A stretch of 64,000 nucleotides of DNA from Leptospira sp. WS4.C2 (lineage in GTDB: Bacteria; Spirochaetota; Leptospiria; Leptospirales; Leptospiraceae): assembly GCF_040833985.1 (NCBI RefSeq), contig NZ_CP162139.1:1-64000 (forward strand), read 5' to 3'. Position numbers and translations under genes: made by a program. Below are positions 10,865 to 19,723 of this stretch, piece after piece. Position 1 is the first letter of the stretch; each line of letters begins with the position of its first letter. The notes below the pieces were generated by a model. The model searched no databases and had not been told where the DNA came from. It saw only the letters and a program-made list of their open reading frames with translations.

Positions 10865-12442
10865 ATGTCTCTCCGAACCTACCGAATTCCCCATGCATTG
10901 GTTCTCATTTTGATTACGTTCTTTCCCACCTTTATTGTCGGGAAAGAAATTTCTATCCTACCTGCTTATATTTCCGGAGAAGTACCTGCTGTTCTTGGGA
11001 CAAGGCGTGAGGCAGGTTTTGAATTGTCCCGACTTTCACGACATTATCTGAAGCGAAATTTTTTTACTGAAATTACAGATCCAAAATTAATAGAAAATTA
11101 TTTAAATGAAACAGAGTGGAATGAGGAAACAGAGCTAAAAGATCAGGAACTCTTTTCTTATTGTAATGAATGGGATTCTCATTTTGTGGTTCAGGATCAG
11201 ATAGATTTTGGAAATCCCATCCTTGTGAAAACGGTGATCTATAATTGTAAAAATCAAACCAGGCAAACGATTCAATCCAAACTAATATCCAATTTTGTTT
11301 TGGCATATGAAAAACATAACGAGAAAAGCTTTCGATTTTTACCACCTCGATTTTATGAAAAGAAAAATAAGGCTGTTTCTTATTATGAGATTAACCTATT
11401 TGTCGACATACACTCGTCATATGCTTATTATAAAAAAGATATTTTAAAGAGTTTATCTGCCTTGTATGACCAAGATGGTTTGTATTTGGGTGTCACTCTT
11501 ATCAAAAAGGACAAAACAGCTTCCATTCCTCCGACAAAAGAACATACTGAAATCAAAAAACTGATGGAAGAAACCGGATGGCAAGGGAATAATCAAACCG
11601 AATCAGTTGTTTCCGCATTACAAGGATTGAAATCAAAAGTAGCCTCCGGGAAAAAAGAATCGAGAAAACTATTTTTACTACTTTCCTCAAGTGTTAAAGA
11701 TAAATCTGGATCCATCATTATGGCATTGAATGACTTGCGTCATATGGAAATTGAACCTGTCATATTAATTCCTAACCACTCTGATCTTAGCACGATTAGA
11801 GAGTTGCAACGCATAGGTAAGGCAAGTAATAGTCGCGTTGTCGGAATCACGGAATACCAAAAGATAGGAACTTCAGAAGGCTATGAATACTTATATCTAA
11901 ATCAATTTAATGTCTATTCTTCGGTGGAAGAATTACAAATGCCCTTTAATTGGAACCAAAACCAAATTAAAAAATACGATGCCTCTTTGGTTCGTGCAGC
12001 AGTGGATGTAATTACTCCTTACAATTTGTATCTGGCTTATGAAAAAATTGCAGACAAACGTGTTTTAGAAAAAGAAGAAATCAAAACTGATTTGGAATAC
12101 ATACTCAGAACAGAGTCGAATACCGACCAAACGGAAAGAGATCGGTTCCAAACCGTACTTGTCGAATCTAAGGGCGAGGCTATATGGATACAATTGCCTT
12201 ATGATGTGGCTGTTACCAAAGGAAAAGAATATTTAATACAAACTACCTTTGTCCTCGATCCTTTATCGACTTGGGGAGTGAAAAATGCTCCTGCAGAAAC
12301 AAATCTGCTAAAAGTGAATACAACTTATCCTAAGACATTGATGGTGAAACCTTCGCAGGCCAAAAAGTTTTTAGATACAAATAAGATCAGAGAATTTAAC
12401 GGCTACCTACAAGGGACAGTGAGTGTCATCAAAAAGAAGTAA
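10865..12442 (+). CDS. Exported protein with VWA-like domain
   Basis: A 525-residue protein with a signal peptide (hydrophobic ALVLILITFFPTFIVG, probable cleavage near residue 26). Residues 170-340 alternate predicted strands and helices like a von Willebrand A fold: an F-V-D-I-H-S-S strand end, then RKLFLLLSSSV and EPVILIPNHSD. The classical metal motif DxSxS is only partly kept (D-I-H-S-S), so metal binding is doubtful. The next gene starts inside its last codons, suggesting coupled expression. I do not recognise the protein by name; the fold assignment is tentative. Confidence 0.7.
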   Translation: MSLRTYRIPHALVLILITFFPTFIVGKEISILPAYISGEVPAVLGTRREAGFELSRLSRHYLKRNFFTEITDPKLIENYLNETEWNEETELKDQELFSYCNEWDSHFVVQDQIDFGNPILVKTVIYNCKNQTRQTIQSKLISNFVLAYEKHNEKSFRFLPPRFYEKKNKAVSYYEINLFVDIHSSYAYYKKDILKSLSALYDQDGLYLGVTLIKKDKTASIPPTKEHTEIKKLMEETGWQGNNQTESVVSALQGLKSKVASGKKESRKLFLLLSSSVKDKSGSIIMALNDLRHMEIEPVILIPNHSDLSTIRELQRIGKASNSRVVGITEYQKIGTSEGYEYLYLNQFNVYSSVEELQMPFNWNQNQIKKYDASLVRAAVDVITPYNLYLAYEKIADKRVLEKEEIKTDLEYILRTESNTDQTERDRFQTVLVESKGEAIWIQLPYDVAVTKGKEYLIQTTFVLDPLSTWGVKNAPAETNLLKVNTTYPKTLMVKPSQAKKFLDTNKIREFNGYLQGTVSVIKKK

Positions 12443-13310
12443 ATCCAATACAGAATGGATTTATAGCGGATCTGATATACAAAAGATTCGCAATCAGTGG
12501 ATTGAAACTTCTAACTCCAATTTACCAATGTTAATCATTGGAGAAAGAGGAGTGGGAAAAAGTTTTTGGATTCAGAGAAGTTTGGAACAAAGAAATATCT
12601 CTTCTGAATCCGTCATAAGGCTAAGTTTTCAATATCCGTTTTCTTTTGCCGAATCCTTAGAAAAAATAAAATCGTCCAAACAAATAATCACAATTTACAT
12701 TGATCAAATCACAAAGGCCAAACCAGAAGAAGTTCTTCAATTACAACAGTGGTGGAAATCAGAAAAATATGAAGAGAAGTCGAAGGTATATTTGTATTGG
12801 GAAATTCATTCTGATGAGCTTGAAATTCTAAATCAAAAGAATGTATATACTGAATTTTATGACCAATTAAAATCCTTTCGTTTTGAACTTCCCAATCTCA
12901 AAAAAAGAATTTCCGAATTACCGCAGTTTGTTTCAGAATTTTTAGCGGAAGCAAATGAAGCTTTAAATAAAAAAATCACAGGTGTTGAAGAAGAGTTTTT
13001 TGTATTTTTCAAAAACAAAACCTTCACCTCAAATATCTCTGAACTCAAGGATATGATATTTGCTCTTGTAGGATTTTCTTCTGGAAAACATTTACATTGG
13101 AAACAAATTCCTTCTCATTTTTTTGAGAATCAATTATCCGAATTGGAAGTAAAACCGGGAATTAGTTTGGAAGTTTACGAAAAAGAAATCATCAAAGCAA
13201 ATTTGATTTATACAAAAGGAAATAGAGAAAAAGCAGCTAAGTTACTCGGAATTTCGGAAAGAAATTTATATCGCAAACTTCATGAATATCAATTGGAAGA
13301 TCTTTCTTGA
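12423..13310 (+). CDS. P-loop protein with Fis-type HTH
   Basis: A 295-residue protein resembling a stripped-down NtrC-family regulator. Walker A is IIGERGVGKSFW (38-49), and a Walker B-like ITIYIDQI follows near residue 95. The C-terminal 40 residues form a Fis-type helix-turn-helix: NREKAAKLLGISERNLYRKL. There is no GAFTGA loop, so sigma-54 contact is unlikely, and no receiver domain. It starts with GTG and overlaps the upstream gene by 20 bases. It also runs 22 bases into the converging holA. It is probably a DNA-binding regulator; targets are unknown. Confidence 0.78.
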   Translation: MSSKRSKSNTEWIYSGSDIQKIRNQWIETSNSNLPMLIIGERGVGKSFWIQRSLEQRNISSESVIRLSFQYPFSFAESLEKIKSSKQIITIYIDQITKAKPEEVLQLQQWWKSEKYEEKSKVYLYWEIHSDELEILNQKNVYTEFYDQLKSFRFELPNLKKRISELPQFVSEFLAEANEALNKKITGVEEEFFVFFKNKTFTSNISELKDMIFALVGFSSGKHLHWKQIPSHFFENQLSELEVKPGISLEVYEKEIIKANLIYTKGNREKAAKLLGISERNLYRKLHEYQLEDLS

Positions 13311-14398
13311 AGTAAAGAAAACAAGTGCATTATTTTTTGTAAAAAATAGTTTTTACCTTCTTCATCCCGAAGTCCCGATTTGAATTTAATATTCATCTCA
13401 ATTACTTGGTCATAAAACTGGTCTAATATTTTATCTGTAAACAATGCGGAATCAGAAACCAATTGTCGTCTGACAAAGTTCTTTCTAGCATCAGAATAAC
13501 TTCCTGTTTTTAAAAGTTCATCCATAAGTGGAATGGGAACTTCACCGTTATGCCTTGAGCGAATGACTTTGATTTTACGAATTTCATCCAATTTGTATGT
13601 GAGCCTTGTGAGAAAACTAAGTATTTCTGAGTTTTGATCACTAAATTTTGTGAACTCTTTGAAAAAATCTACCTTTCGCTTTTGAATTAAAGATTCAACA
13701 AGGGTGTTGGTATTGAGTTCATTTTGGCTAAATAGTACTGCGTTTACATCTTCGATTGTAAACTTGGAACGGTGCAGGTATTGTTTTAATTTTTTAACAC
13801 TCTTTAGATAAGCACCTACGTTTGCAGGAATTCTATGTATGAATTCATCGGCAGCATTGGATTCAAAATGTACTTGTTCCTGGTCACAAACTTCTTTGAA
13901 TACTTTTGGATAATCACTTGGGTATAAAAATTTTGTTTTATAAAAGTTAAGAGTGCTTTGAAAGAGTTGGATCAAACTCTGCGGAATGTCTTTACTATCG
14001 TAATGAACTAATAGAAAAATTTCATCGGATACAGAAGTAATATTCTTACGAAATCCGGAAGCAAAGTCTTTCCATTCCTGGGCAGACTTTGTATCAAGAA
14101 TCGGTTTAAAAAGTGCCGTTGCTTGTTTGACTATGATCAGTTTGCGTGGATAAAACATATCCGGTGTGAATAGTTCAGCGAAAAGTTTTGCCTGTTCTCC
14201 CGATTCAGAAACAATCAGAATGATTTCGTAAGTTCCTGCGGATTTGGAAAGGGTTTCTTTGTAATGATCAATGATGAGCTCAAATTCATAGGAGTCCTCT
14301 CCCGAGTAGGCAAAAAACTGGGGTAAATTCGAGGTTTGGGTTTTGAAGAGTTGGAAAAGAGAGGTAAATTCCCTTGCTTGCGATTTTTTTGTTTCCAT
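13289..14398 (-). CDS. holA: DNA polymerase III delta subunit
   Basis: HolA is the clamp-loader subunit that opens the beta clamp. The 369-residue protein has the family layout: N-terminal AAA-like domain with the EFELIIDHYKETL segment, a RKLIIVKQA strand and a C-terminal helical collar domain containing SYSDARKNFVRRQL. The N terminus lacks a nucleotide-binding P-loop, as is usual for delta. The 3' end overlaps the converging Fis-HTH gene by 22 bases. Confidence 0.88.
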   Translation of the reverse strand: METKKSQAREFTSLFQLFKTQTSNLPQFFAYSGEDSYEFELIIDHYKETLSKSAGTYEIILIVSESGEQAKLFAELFTPDMFYPRKLIIVKQATALFKPILDTKSAQEWKDFASGFRKNITSVSDEIFLLVHYDSKDIPQSLIQLFQSTLNFYKTKFLYPSDYPKVFKEVCDQEQVHFESNAADEFIHRIPANVGAYLKSVKKLKQYLHRSKFTIEDVNAVLFSQNELNTNTLVESLIQKRKVDFFKEFTKFSDQNSEILSFLTRLTYKLDEIRKIKVIRSRHNGEVPIPLMDELLKTGSYSDARKNFVRRQLVSDSALFTDKILDQFYDQVIEMNIKFKSGLRDEEGKNYFLQKIMHLFSLLQERSSN

Positions 14399-14449
14399 TT
14401 TCTGTAAACCGGTCTAATCTTTCGTTAGGATCAGGGCGATATTCATACT

Positions 14450-14680
14450 ATGGAAATCTCAAGTAATGTGGCAAGAGTTTCAGGGCTAGGCGAACCGTAT
14501 ATGTATGTGTCCCCCACATACAATACCCAAGCTGTCGAACAAGTAGAAGCGATTCAATCTCGTTCCTACCAACCAAAATATGCTTCCGGTGAAACAGAAA
14601 AAAAAGCAGCAGAGATTCAAACGAGTCCCGAAGCAAAAGCTTCTTACAAACCAGGAAATTTAGTCAACATCTACGCCTAA
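14450..14680 (+). CDS. Small conserved-looking hypothetical protein
   Basis: A 76-residue polar protein with no signal peptide or membrane segment. It is rich in Ala, Glu and Ser, and ends in a distinctive YKPGNLVNIYA tail. It sits alone between holA and maf and touches the maf stop (four-base overlap on opposite strands). I do not recognise it. Its intact frame and position in the gap favour a real gene, but no function can be given. Confidence 0.6.
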   Translation: MEISSNVARVSGLGEPYMYVSPTYNTQAVEQVEAIQSRSYQPKYASGETEKKAAEIQTSPEAKASYKPGNLVNIYA

Positions 14681-15270
14681 GACTTTCCCCAGAAAGGCAA
14701 CCACACCGAGGAACGTGAAAAAAAACTTCGGAGTGGGAATCCCATAACATTTGTATACGACCCTTCCCTCGAAAACACAGGCCCATTCTCATCCTGAATT
14801 CCGTAAGAACCTGCTTTATCAAAAGGTTTGCATCGCAAAATATAATCTCTAATTTCCTTTTCCTTCCAATTTTTGAATTCGATGATGGTTTCTTCGTAAA
14901 AGAAATCAGTCGTTGCATCTGTTCTAATACCAGCTCCCGAAAAGACAGAATGTTTGTTTCCTGAAAGTGTTTTTAGAATGTGAATGGACTCCTCCAAATC
15001 AATTGGTTTGTGTAAAATTTCATTTTGAAAGACCACAATGGTGTCAGCAGCTAAATATAGATTATTTTCATTCCCTTGATTACCCAATTTAGAGTGAACC
15101 ATTCGTTCTAAATATACTAAAGGGAGTTCTCCCAGGTTTTGGGTCTCATCTATGTTTGATGGTTCTACCCGAAATTGGAATCCAAGATCTGTAAGGATTT
15201 GGATCCGTCTGGGAGACGTCGATTTGAGTATAAACAAATTCTTGCTATTCCTTACGGGATATTGTTTCAT
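14677..15270 (-). CDS. maf: Maf-like nucleotide pyrophosphatase
   Basis: Maf proteins hydrolyse non-canonical or methylated nucleoside triphosphates and limit septum formation in some bacteria. Family motifs are seen: LKSTSPRRIQIL near the N terminus (usual LASxSPRR), AADTIV with the catalytic aspartate in the middle, and GSYGIQ (usual KAGAYGIQ) in the C-terminal half. Length is 197 residues, normal. The start codon lies only six bases from the start of the divergent lipoprotein gene. Confidence 0.9.
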   Translation of the reverse strand: MKQYPVRNSKNLFILKSTSPRRIQILTDLGFQFRVEPSNIDETQNLGELPLVYLERMVHSKLGNQGNENNLYLAADTIVVFQNEILHKPIDLEESIHILKTLSGNKHSVFSGAGIRTDATTDFFYEETIIEFKNWKEKEIRDYILRCKPFDKAGSYGIQDENGPVFSREGSYTNVMGFPLRSFFSRSSVWLPFWGKS

Positions 15271-15276
15271 TTCATA

Positions 15277-15519
15277 ATGATGAGTCCTCGACTTTTGGCT
15301 ATTTTTTTATGGGCATTCGTTTTGATTTTTGGATGTAAACGAGGTTATTCGGAAGACATCCAAGATTGTAATCCCGTAGCGGATTATTATGATAAAGGAA
15401 CACACTACATAAGAAGAGATTTGGTTCGGGACGATAATACTTTAGATTATAAAAAACTTATGGAAGACACAAAACCTCAAGCTAGCGATTGTTATCCTTC
15501 CAATCACGAGGTAAAATGA
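15277..15519 (+). CDS. Small lipoprotein
   Basis: An 80-residue protein with a short signal peptide MMSPRLLAIFLWAFVLIFGC, lipobox LIFGC, cysteine at residue 20. The mature part is charged (KRGYSEDIQD, then DYYDKGTHYIRRDL) and has two further cysteines. The frame is open back to 15175, but the lipoprotein signal fixes the start at the double ATG 15277/15280. It overlaps the next gene as ATGA, so the SDR enzyme is probably co-translated. Function unknown. Confidence 0.75.
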   Translation: MMSPRLLAIFLWAFVLIFGCKRGYSEDIQDCNPVADYYDKGTHYIRRDLVRDDNTLDYKKLMEDTKPQASDCYPSNHEVK

Positions 15520-16253
15520 GTTTGTTTGATGTAAAAGGAAAAACAATTTTAATCACCGGTGCGAGCCGCGGTATAGGAAAAACTTTGGCTTTAGGATTTC
15601 GAGATGCCGGTGCTATTGTTTATGGGGCAGGATCTAGGCCTGAATCCATTGAATGGATGGCCAAAGAAGGGATTAATGGAGTTGTCCTCGATGTTCGTAA
15701 TGAAGGAGCTGCCTTCGAAGTCATTGGTCAAATCAAAACGAAACACGGAAGGCTCGATACGCTCATCAACAATGCGGGGATCGCGACCAACACTCCTGCT
15801 TCAGGATTCAAAGAAGAGGAATTACAAAATATTGTTCAAACAAACTATGTAGGTGTTTTCCGCAATTGCCAAGCATACTATAAACACCATAAAAAAGAAG
15901 GTGGAAACATCATTAATGTGGCTTCTGTTTTGGGTATGGTAGGAAGTAAACTTGCATCTGTATATTCAGGAACTAAAGGAGCTGTGATTACACTTTCCAA
16001 AGCCTTGGCTATCGAATGGTGTAATAATGGATATCGAGTGAATGTAATTTGTCCAGGACTCATTGATACCGAGATGACAGATATGATTAAAGACAAAGAA
16101 TTTATCATGAAACAAGTGCTTGCTGGAATTCCGATGGGACGACTTGGAAAACCTGAAGAAATTCTTGGGGCAGCGATTTATTTGGCATCCGATTCATCTT
16201 CTTATATGACAGGCCAATGCATTGTTCTAGACGGGGGATTGACTGCACAGTAG
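15516..16253 (+). CDS. Short-chain dehydrogenase/reductase (FabG-like)
   Basis: An NAD(P)-dependent SDR oxidoreductase of 245 residues. It has the cofactor motif TGASRGIG, NNAG after the fourth strand, the catalytic Y-x-x-x-K in VYSGTKGA (about Tyr149/Lys153) and PGLIDTEMT. The start was set at ATG 15516 behind GAGG, rather than the TTG at 15489. It overlaps the lipoprotein stop by four bases. Closest to FabG-type or gluconate-dehydrogenase-type SDRs; substrate cannot be read. Confidence 0.9.
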   Translation: MSLFDVKGKTILITGASRGIGKTLALGFRDAGAIVYGAGSRPESIEWMAKEGINGVVLDVRNEGAAFEVIGQIKTKHGRLDTLINNAGIATNTPASGFKEEELQNIVQTNYVGVFRNCQAYYKHHKKEGGNIINVASVLGMVGSKLASVYSGTKGAVITLSKALAIEWCNNGYRVNVICPGLIDTEMTDMIKDKEFIMKQVLAGIPMGRLGKPEEILGAAIYLASDSSSYMTGQCIVLDGGLTAQ

Positions 16254-16267
16254 CAGCAATTCAAATT

Positions 16268-16897
16268 ATGATTTTATACCTTCATCCTGAAAATCCAGAG
16301 CTTCGAAAACTAAAACAGATTTCTGAACGATTGAAGGATGGAGCAGTTTACATTTTTCCAACAGACACAGTGTATGCAATTATAGCCGATGCACATTCGA
16401 AATTAGGTGTAGAGAAAATATACGCTATTCGTAAATTACCCAAAGACAAACCACTTTCCTTAATGTGTAAAGATATCTCGATGGCTTCTAATTTTATAGA
16501 ATACCTACCCAATTCAGCTTATAGGCTAATGAAAAGAGTCACTCCTGGACCTTTTACCTTTGTCTTGAAGGCAAATAAAAATCTGCCCAAACCATCAGTG
16601 GCTCATCATAGAGATCGACAAATTGGAATTCGAATTCCAGACCATATTTATCTTTCTGAACTTTTAAAGATTCACGATTCTCCATTAACATCGACATCTG
16701 CATTTTGCGATGATGAATTTATTATCGATATAGACGACCTTGAAACTATATACGGAAACCAAGTAGAGGGAATTATCGATGGCGGAATCGTTAAAACAGA
16801 ACTATCGACAATTTTACAAATCAATGATGATTCTATCAATTTAATCCGTGAAGGCAAAGGGTATGAATTGATTTCTTCTGAAATTTCTAATACTTAG
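16268..16897 (+). CDS. YciO-type Sua5/YrdC family protein
   Basis: A 209-residue YrdC-fold protein, the fold of TsaC that makes threonylcarbamoyl-AMP for the t6A tRNA modification. The start MILYLHPENPELRKLKQI and IFPTDTVYAI are typical of the YciO branch. The TsaC signature TSANxSG is replaced by TSTSAFCDD, also as in YciO. So a t6A role is possible but less sure than for TsaC. The ATG at 16268 is chosen because earlier in-frame codons lie in the preceding SDR gene. Confidence 0.82.
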   Translation: MILYLHPENPELRKLKQISERLKDGAVYIFPTDTVYAIIADAHSKLGVEKIYAIRKLPKDKPLSLMCKDISMASNFIEYLPNSAYRLMKRVTPGPFTFVLKANKNLPKPSVAHHRDRQIGIRIPDHIYLSELLKIHDSPLTSTSAFCDDEFIIDIDDLETIYGNQVEGIIDGGIVKTELSTILQINDDSINLIREGKGYELISSEISNT

Positions 16898-16948
16898 TAA
16901 ATGAGAGAATTAATTAAGATATCATCCTCAAAACAAAAATGATCCTAT

Positions 16949-18055
16949 CTAAAAAACCAATCCTGGAATTTTCTTAAGATGAGATTCATAAGCATACATT
17001 CGTTTTTCTGAATGTTTGGGGACTTTCACAGAAATTTCATTTTGTTTGTATTTTTGAATCGGAATAATTTTATACCCATGTGGAAAAACCCAAACAGGTT
17101 CTGTCATCACATCTTTGATTTGTTTTCTTTGTTGTGAATCGATTTCTAATTGGAATGTAAGGATGATTCCGCCGTCGGTTGCTTCTCTATTTTGTGCGGA
17201 TAAAAAGTTTCCGAGAGAATAGGCAACGAGTCTATCTTCAAAATTTTTCTCTTCTTGGAATAGATCCACTCTCTGTACCACATGAGGATGGCCACCGATA
17301 ATGATATCGGCACCTGCCGCAAGTCCTATGTTTACCCATTTTGTTTGGGAGTTATCTGGTTTCTCTTCGTATTCTTTTCCATAGTGATACCAGAGTATAA
17401 CAAAATGGATTCCATTTTTTTTGGCAAAACGTACATCTTCCTGAATCGTTACTTCATTTAACAGACGAACAATCCTATCATTTTTAACAGGAATTCCATT
17501 TGTAGAATAAGTGTAGTTGTAAATGGCAATTTTAATTCCATTTATCTCCTGAAAAAAATCTTTTCGTTCCAAGTAATCGGCGTTACTTTTAAAAGTTCCA
17601 ATAGGAATCATTCCTTTGGTGAAAACGGAATCGATTGTAAAATCAATTCCAAAAGATCCCTTGTCAGCTGAATGGTTGTTCGCTGTAGATAGAATATCAA
17701 ATCCTGCATTTTGAATTCCTGTTAAAAATCCGATAGGCGAACCAAACCTTGGATAACCAGTGAATTCATTCGGGTCAGTAGCGATCGTTGTTTCTAAATT
17801 TCCTAAAGTTAAATCTGCATCTTGTAATAATTTTGAAACGAATTCGAAACTACCAGAAGAATCATAGTCTTTTGTTTTTGGTTTATAATAAGTAGAGATT
17901 TGTGAGTTGTGACACATGAGATCACCCACCACTTTAATTCGCACTTGCCTCGAAAAGTAAACATCAGGTAAGGTGTAGCAAGATAGGAAGGAAAGAGTGA
18001 AAAACCAAAATAGTATAAAACAAAAGTATGGATTGATCATTGGTTTTTTGTTCAT
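16949..18055 (-). CDS. CapA-family lipoprotein (PGA_cap metallophosphatase fold)
   Basis: About 368 residues with a lipoprotein signal ending LSFLSC. The mature part is a CapA/PGA_cap domain, a calcineurin-like fold found in poly-gamma-glutamate synthesis proteins: VVGDLMCHNSQ, LGNLETTIA, STANNHSADKGSFG, WYHYGKEYEEKP and IIGGHPHVVQ are in the expected order. A polyglutamate capsule is not implied, since no capB or capC is nearby. Start choice is uncertain: TTG 18064, ATG 18055 or ATG 18040. All lie antisense to the start of the next gene. Confidence 0.85.
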   Translation of the reverse strand: MNKKPMINPYFCFILFWFFTLSFLSCYTLPDVYFSRQVRIKVVGDLMCHNSQISTYYKPKTKDYDSSGSFEFVSKLLQDADLTLGNLETTIATDPNEFTGYPRFGSPIGFLTGIQNAGFDILSTANNHSADKGSFGIDFTIDSVFTKGMIPIGTFKSNADYLERKDFFQEINGIKIAIYNYTYSTNGIPVKNDRIVRLLNEVTIQEDVRFAKKNGIHFVILWYHYGKEYEEKPDNSQTKWVNIGLAAGADIIIGGHPHVVQRVDLFQEEKNFEDRLVAYSLGNFLSAQNREATDGGIILTFQLEIDSQQRKQIKDVMTEPVWVFPHGYKIIPIQKYKQNEISVKVPKHSEKRMYAYESHLKKIPGLVF

Positions 18056-19703
18056 TCTTATCAATTGTGGTTGGGAAGAGGATTATAAACGCGCTGCATT
18101 TTTATCGATGCAACCTGATACAGATTTAATTTTAGCTCCCTATCCATTCAATATATTTGATAGAGAGGCAAGAGATGCAATCACTCTTTCTCATTATTCT
18201 AAAGGAGAAATAAAAAATATTTTAGAAGATCACGATTTGTCTTGGGATGAATTAAAAACCCAATGGAAATTGGATGCAGAGGAAGAAAATTTTTCTAAAG
18301 AAGTAAATTATACCTCTCATTATACACAATATTTTTATGATACAGAAATTCCCATTTGGATCTATGGTCCTAAATGGATTCGAAACGGCCAATATTCTGA
18401 TCCCATTAACCAACAACATATCCCTTCAATCTACGGAAGACTCCTCGATTTCAAATTTTCCAATACACTCAATACTTCCTATTTAGATAAAATATTCCAG
18501 AACCAAAAAGAAAAACCAGAGATCATTGTCACAGTTGTCGTGGATCAAGGTGGTAGGCAACTTTACAAAGCTCACAAAGGTTCTTATCCATTTTTAGAAG
18601 GTTTGAAAAATAATTCTGCCTATTTTAAAAAAGCAAAAGTAGGTCATTTAGAATCACATACAGCCGTTGGCCATATGGCGATTGGAACAGGAGCTTTTCC
18701 TAAAGATTCAAAAATATTCTCAAACGAAATCTATTCTTATGCTGATGGAAAAGTCCTTCATAGACCAGTATACCAAGGAGCAAATAAAGATTGGGATCTT
18801 AGTGAATTAGCAGTCCCCAGTTTTGCAGATGAATGGGATTTTTCCAACAATAATGAGTCTGTGATCATTAGCCAATGTTATGCGGCAAGAGCGGCAGTTG
18901 GTATGGCTGGCCATGGAAAACTATTTAATACAGCTTTACAGCAAAAGACTACGCTTTCCTCCGACTCAGACTATGTGTATTGGCAGGATATCAAAAGCCT
19001 TTCCTGGTCTACATATACAAAGGCGTTTCTTACACCAAACTCTGCACAGAAATATAATTTATATAGGTTTTACTTAGAGAACAAAAAACAAATTTCATCA
19101 CATTTTGAGGCAAAGGATCCAATTGATCTGATTGCAAAAATCCATCATTTTCAAGGCTCAGAATTTCAAGTCAAAATGGACGGGGCACTTTTTCGAGATA
19201 CTGTTTCAGAGACCATTCTCAATACTAAAAAAGAAAAAGATGGAATCACAGATCTTGCGTATGTGACTCTAAAAGCAACCGACGCGGTTGGTCATTTGTA
19301 TGGTTGGGAATCCAAAGAAGCTGAACAGGTTTTGAAAGCAACCGACAAAGAAATAGAGACTATCTTTCAATTTCTAAAAAATAATTTTGGAGATAACTTT
19401 GTTATGGTGGTAACTGCTGACCATGGTGCCGCTCCCATGCCTGAAATCTCCAATGGTCTTTTTTTAAGCCACGAACAATTTTTTGCAACAGTGAATGAAT
19501 TATTACCTGAATCAGAGAGAAACAAACGGTCTTTGATTAAATGGGTCGCACATTCTCAATTATCATTCGATAGAGAGCTTATGAAAATGTATCATGTAAG
19601 TGAAGAAGCAATCATCAATAAAATTCTTTCGATCCAAGTGAATGAAAAAAAGTTTTTTAGAAAGATATGGAGACGAGAAGAGATTCCGAATCTATCTTTC
19701 TAA
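17997..19703 (+). CDS. Alkaline-phosphatase-superfamily lipoprotein
   Basis: A 568-residue lipoprotein with signal KYGLIIGFLFILINC. It belongs to the phosphodiesterase/phosphatase branch of the alkaline phosphatase superfamily: VVDQGGRQLYK (metal Asp), the nucleophile Thr in SHTAVGHM (about residue 222), the KATDAVGHLYG segment and VTADHGAAPMPE (about 472). This fits a periplasmic or surface phosphatase or nucleotide pyrophosphatase. The GTG start has a strong GGAAGG site. Its first 20 codons are antisense to the capA-like signal peptide. Confidence 0.87.
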   Translation: MKNQNSIKQKYGLIIGFLFILINCGWEEDYKRAAFLSMQPDTDLILAPYPFNIFDREARDAITLSHYSKGEIKNILEDHDLSWDELKTQWKLDAEEENFSKEVNYTSHYTQYFYDTEIPIWIYGPKWIRNGQYSDPINQQHIPSIYGRLLDFKFSNTLNTSYLDKIFQNQKEKPEIIVTVVVDQGGRQLYKAHKGSYPFLEGLKNNSAYFKKAKVGHLESHTAVGHMAIGTGAFPKDSKIFSNEIYSYADGKVLHRPVYQGANKDWDLSELAVPSFADEWDFSNNNESVIISQCYAARAAVGMAGHGKLFNTALQQKTTLSSDSDYVYWQDIKSLSWSTYTKAFLTPNSAQKYNLYRFYLENKKQISSHFEAKDPIDLIAKIHHFQGSEFQVKMDGALFRDTVSETILNTKKEKDGITDLAYVTLKATDAVGHLYGWESKEAEQVLKATDKEIETIFQFLKNNFGDNFVMVVTADHGAAPMPEISNGLFLSHEQFFATVNELLPESERNKRSLIKWVAHSQLSFDRELMKMYHVSEEAIINKILSIQVNEKKFFRKIWRREEIPNLSF

Positions 19704-19714
19704 AATAGATTCGG
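19686..19714. terminator. Bidirectional terminator-like hairpin
   Basis: CCGAATCTAT (19686-19695) and ATAGATTCGG (19705-19714) are perfect ten-base inverted repeats around a nine-base loop that holds the phosphatase stop codon. T-rich sequence follows on the + strand. It separates the phosphatase gene from the converging rnr. Confidence 0.6.
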
Positions 19715-19723
19715 CGATTTATT

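Noticed and set aside
16949..18055. Poly-gamma-glutamate capsule locus
   Set aside because: Only the CapA-like fold is present; no capB, capC or capE-like gene is nearby.
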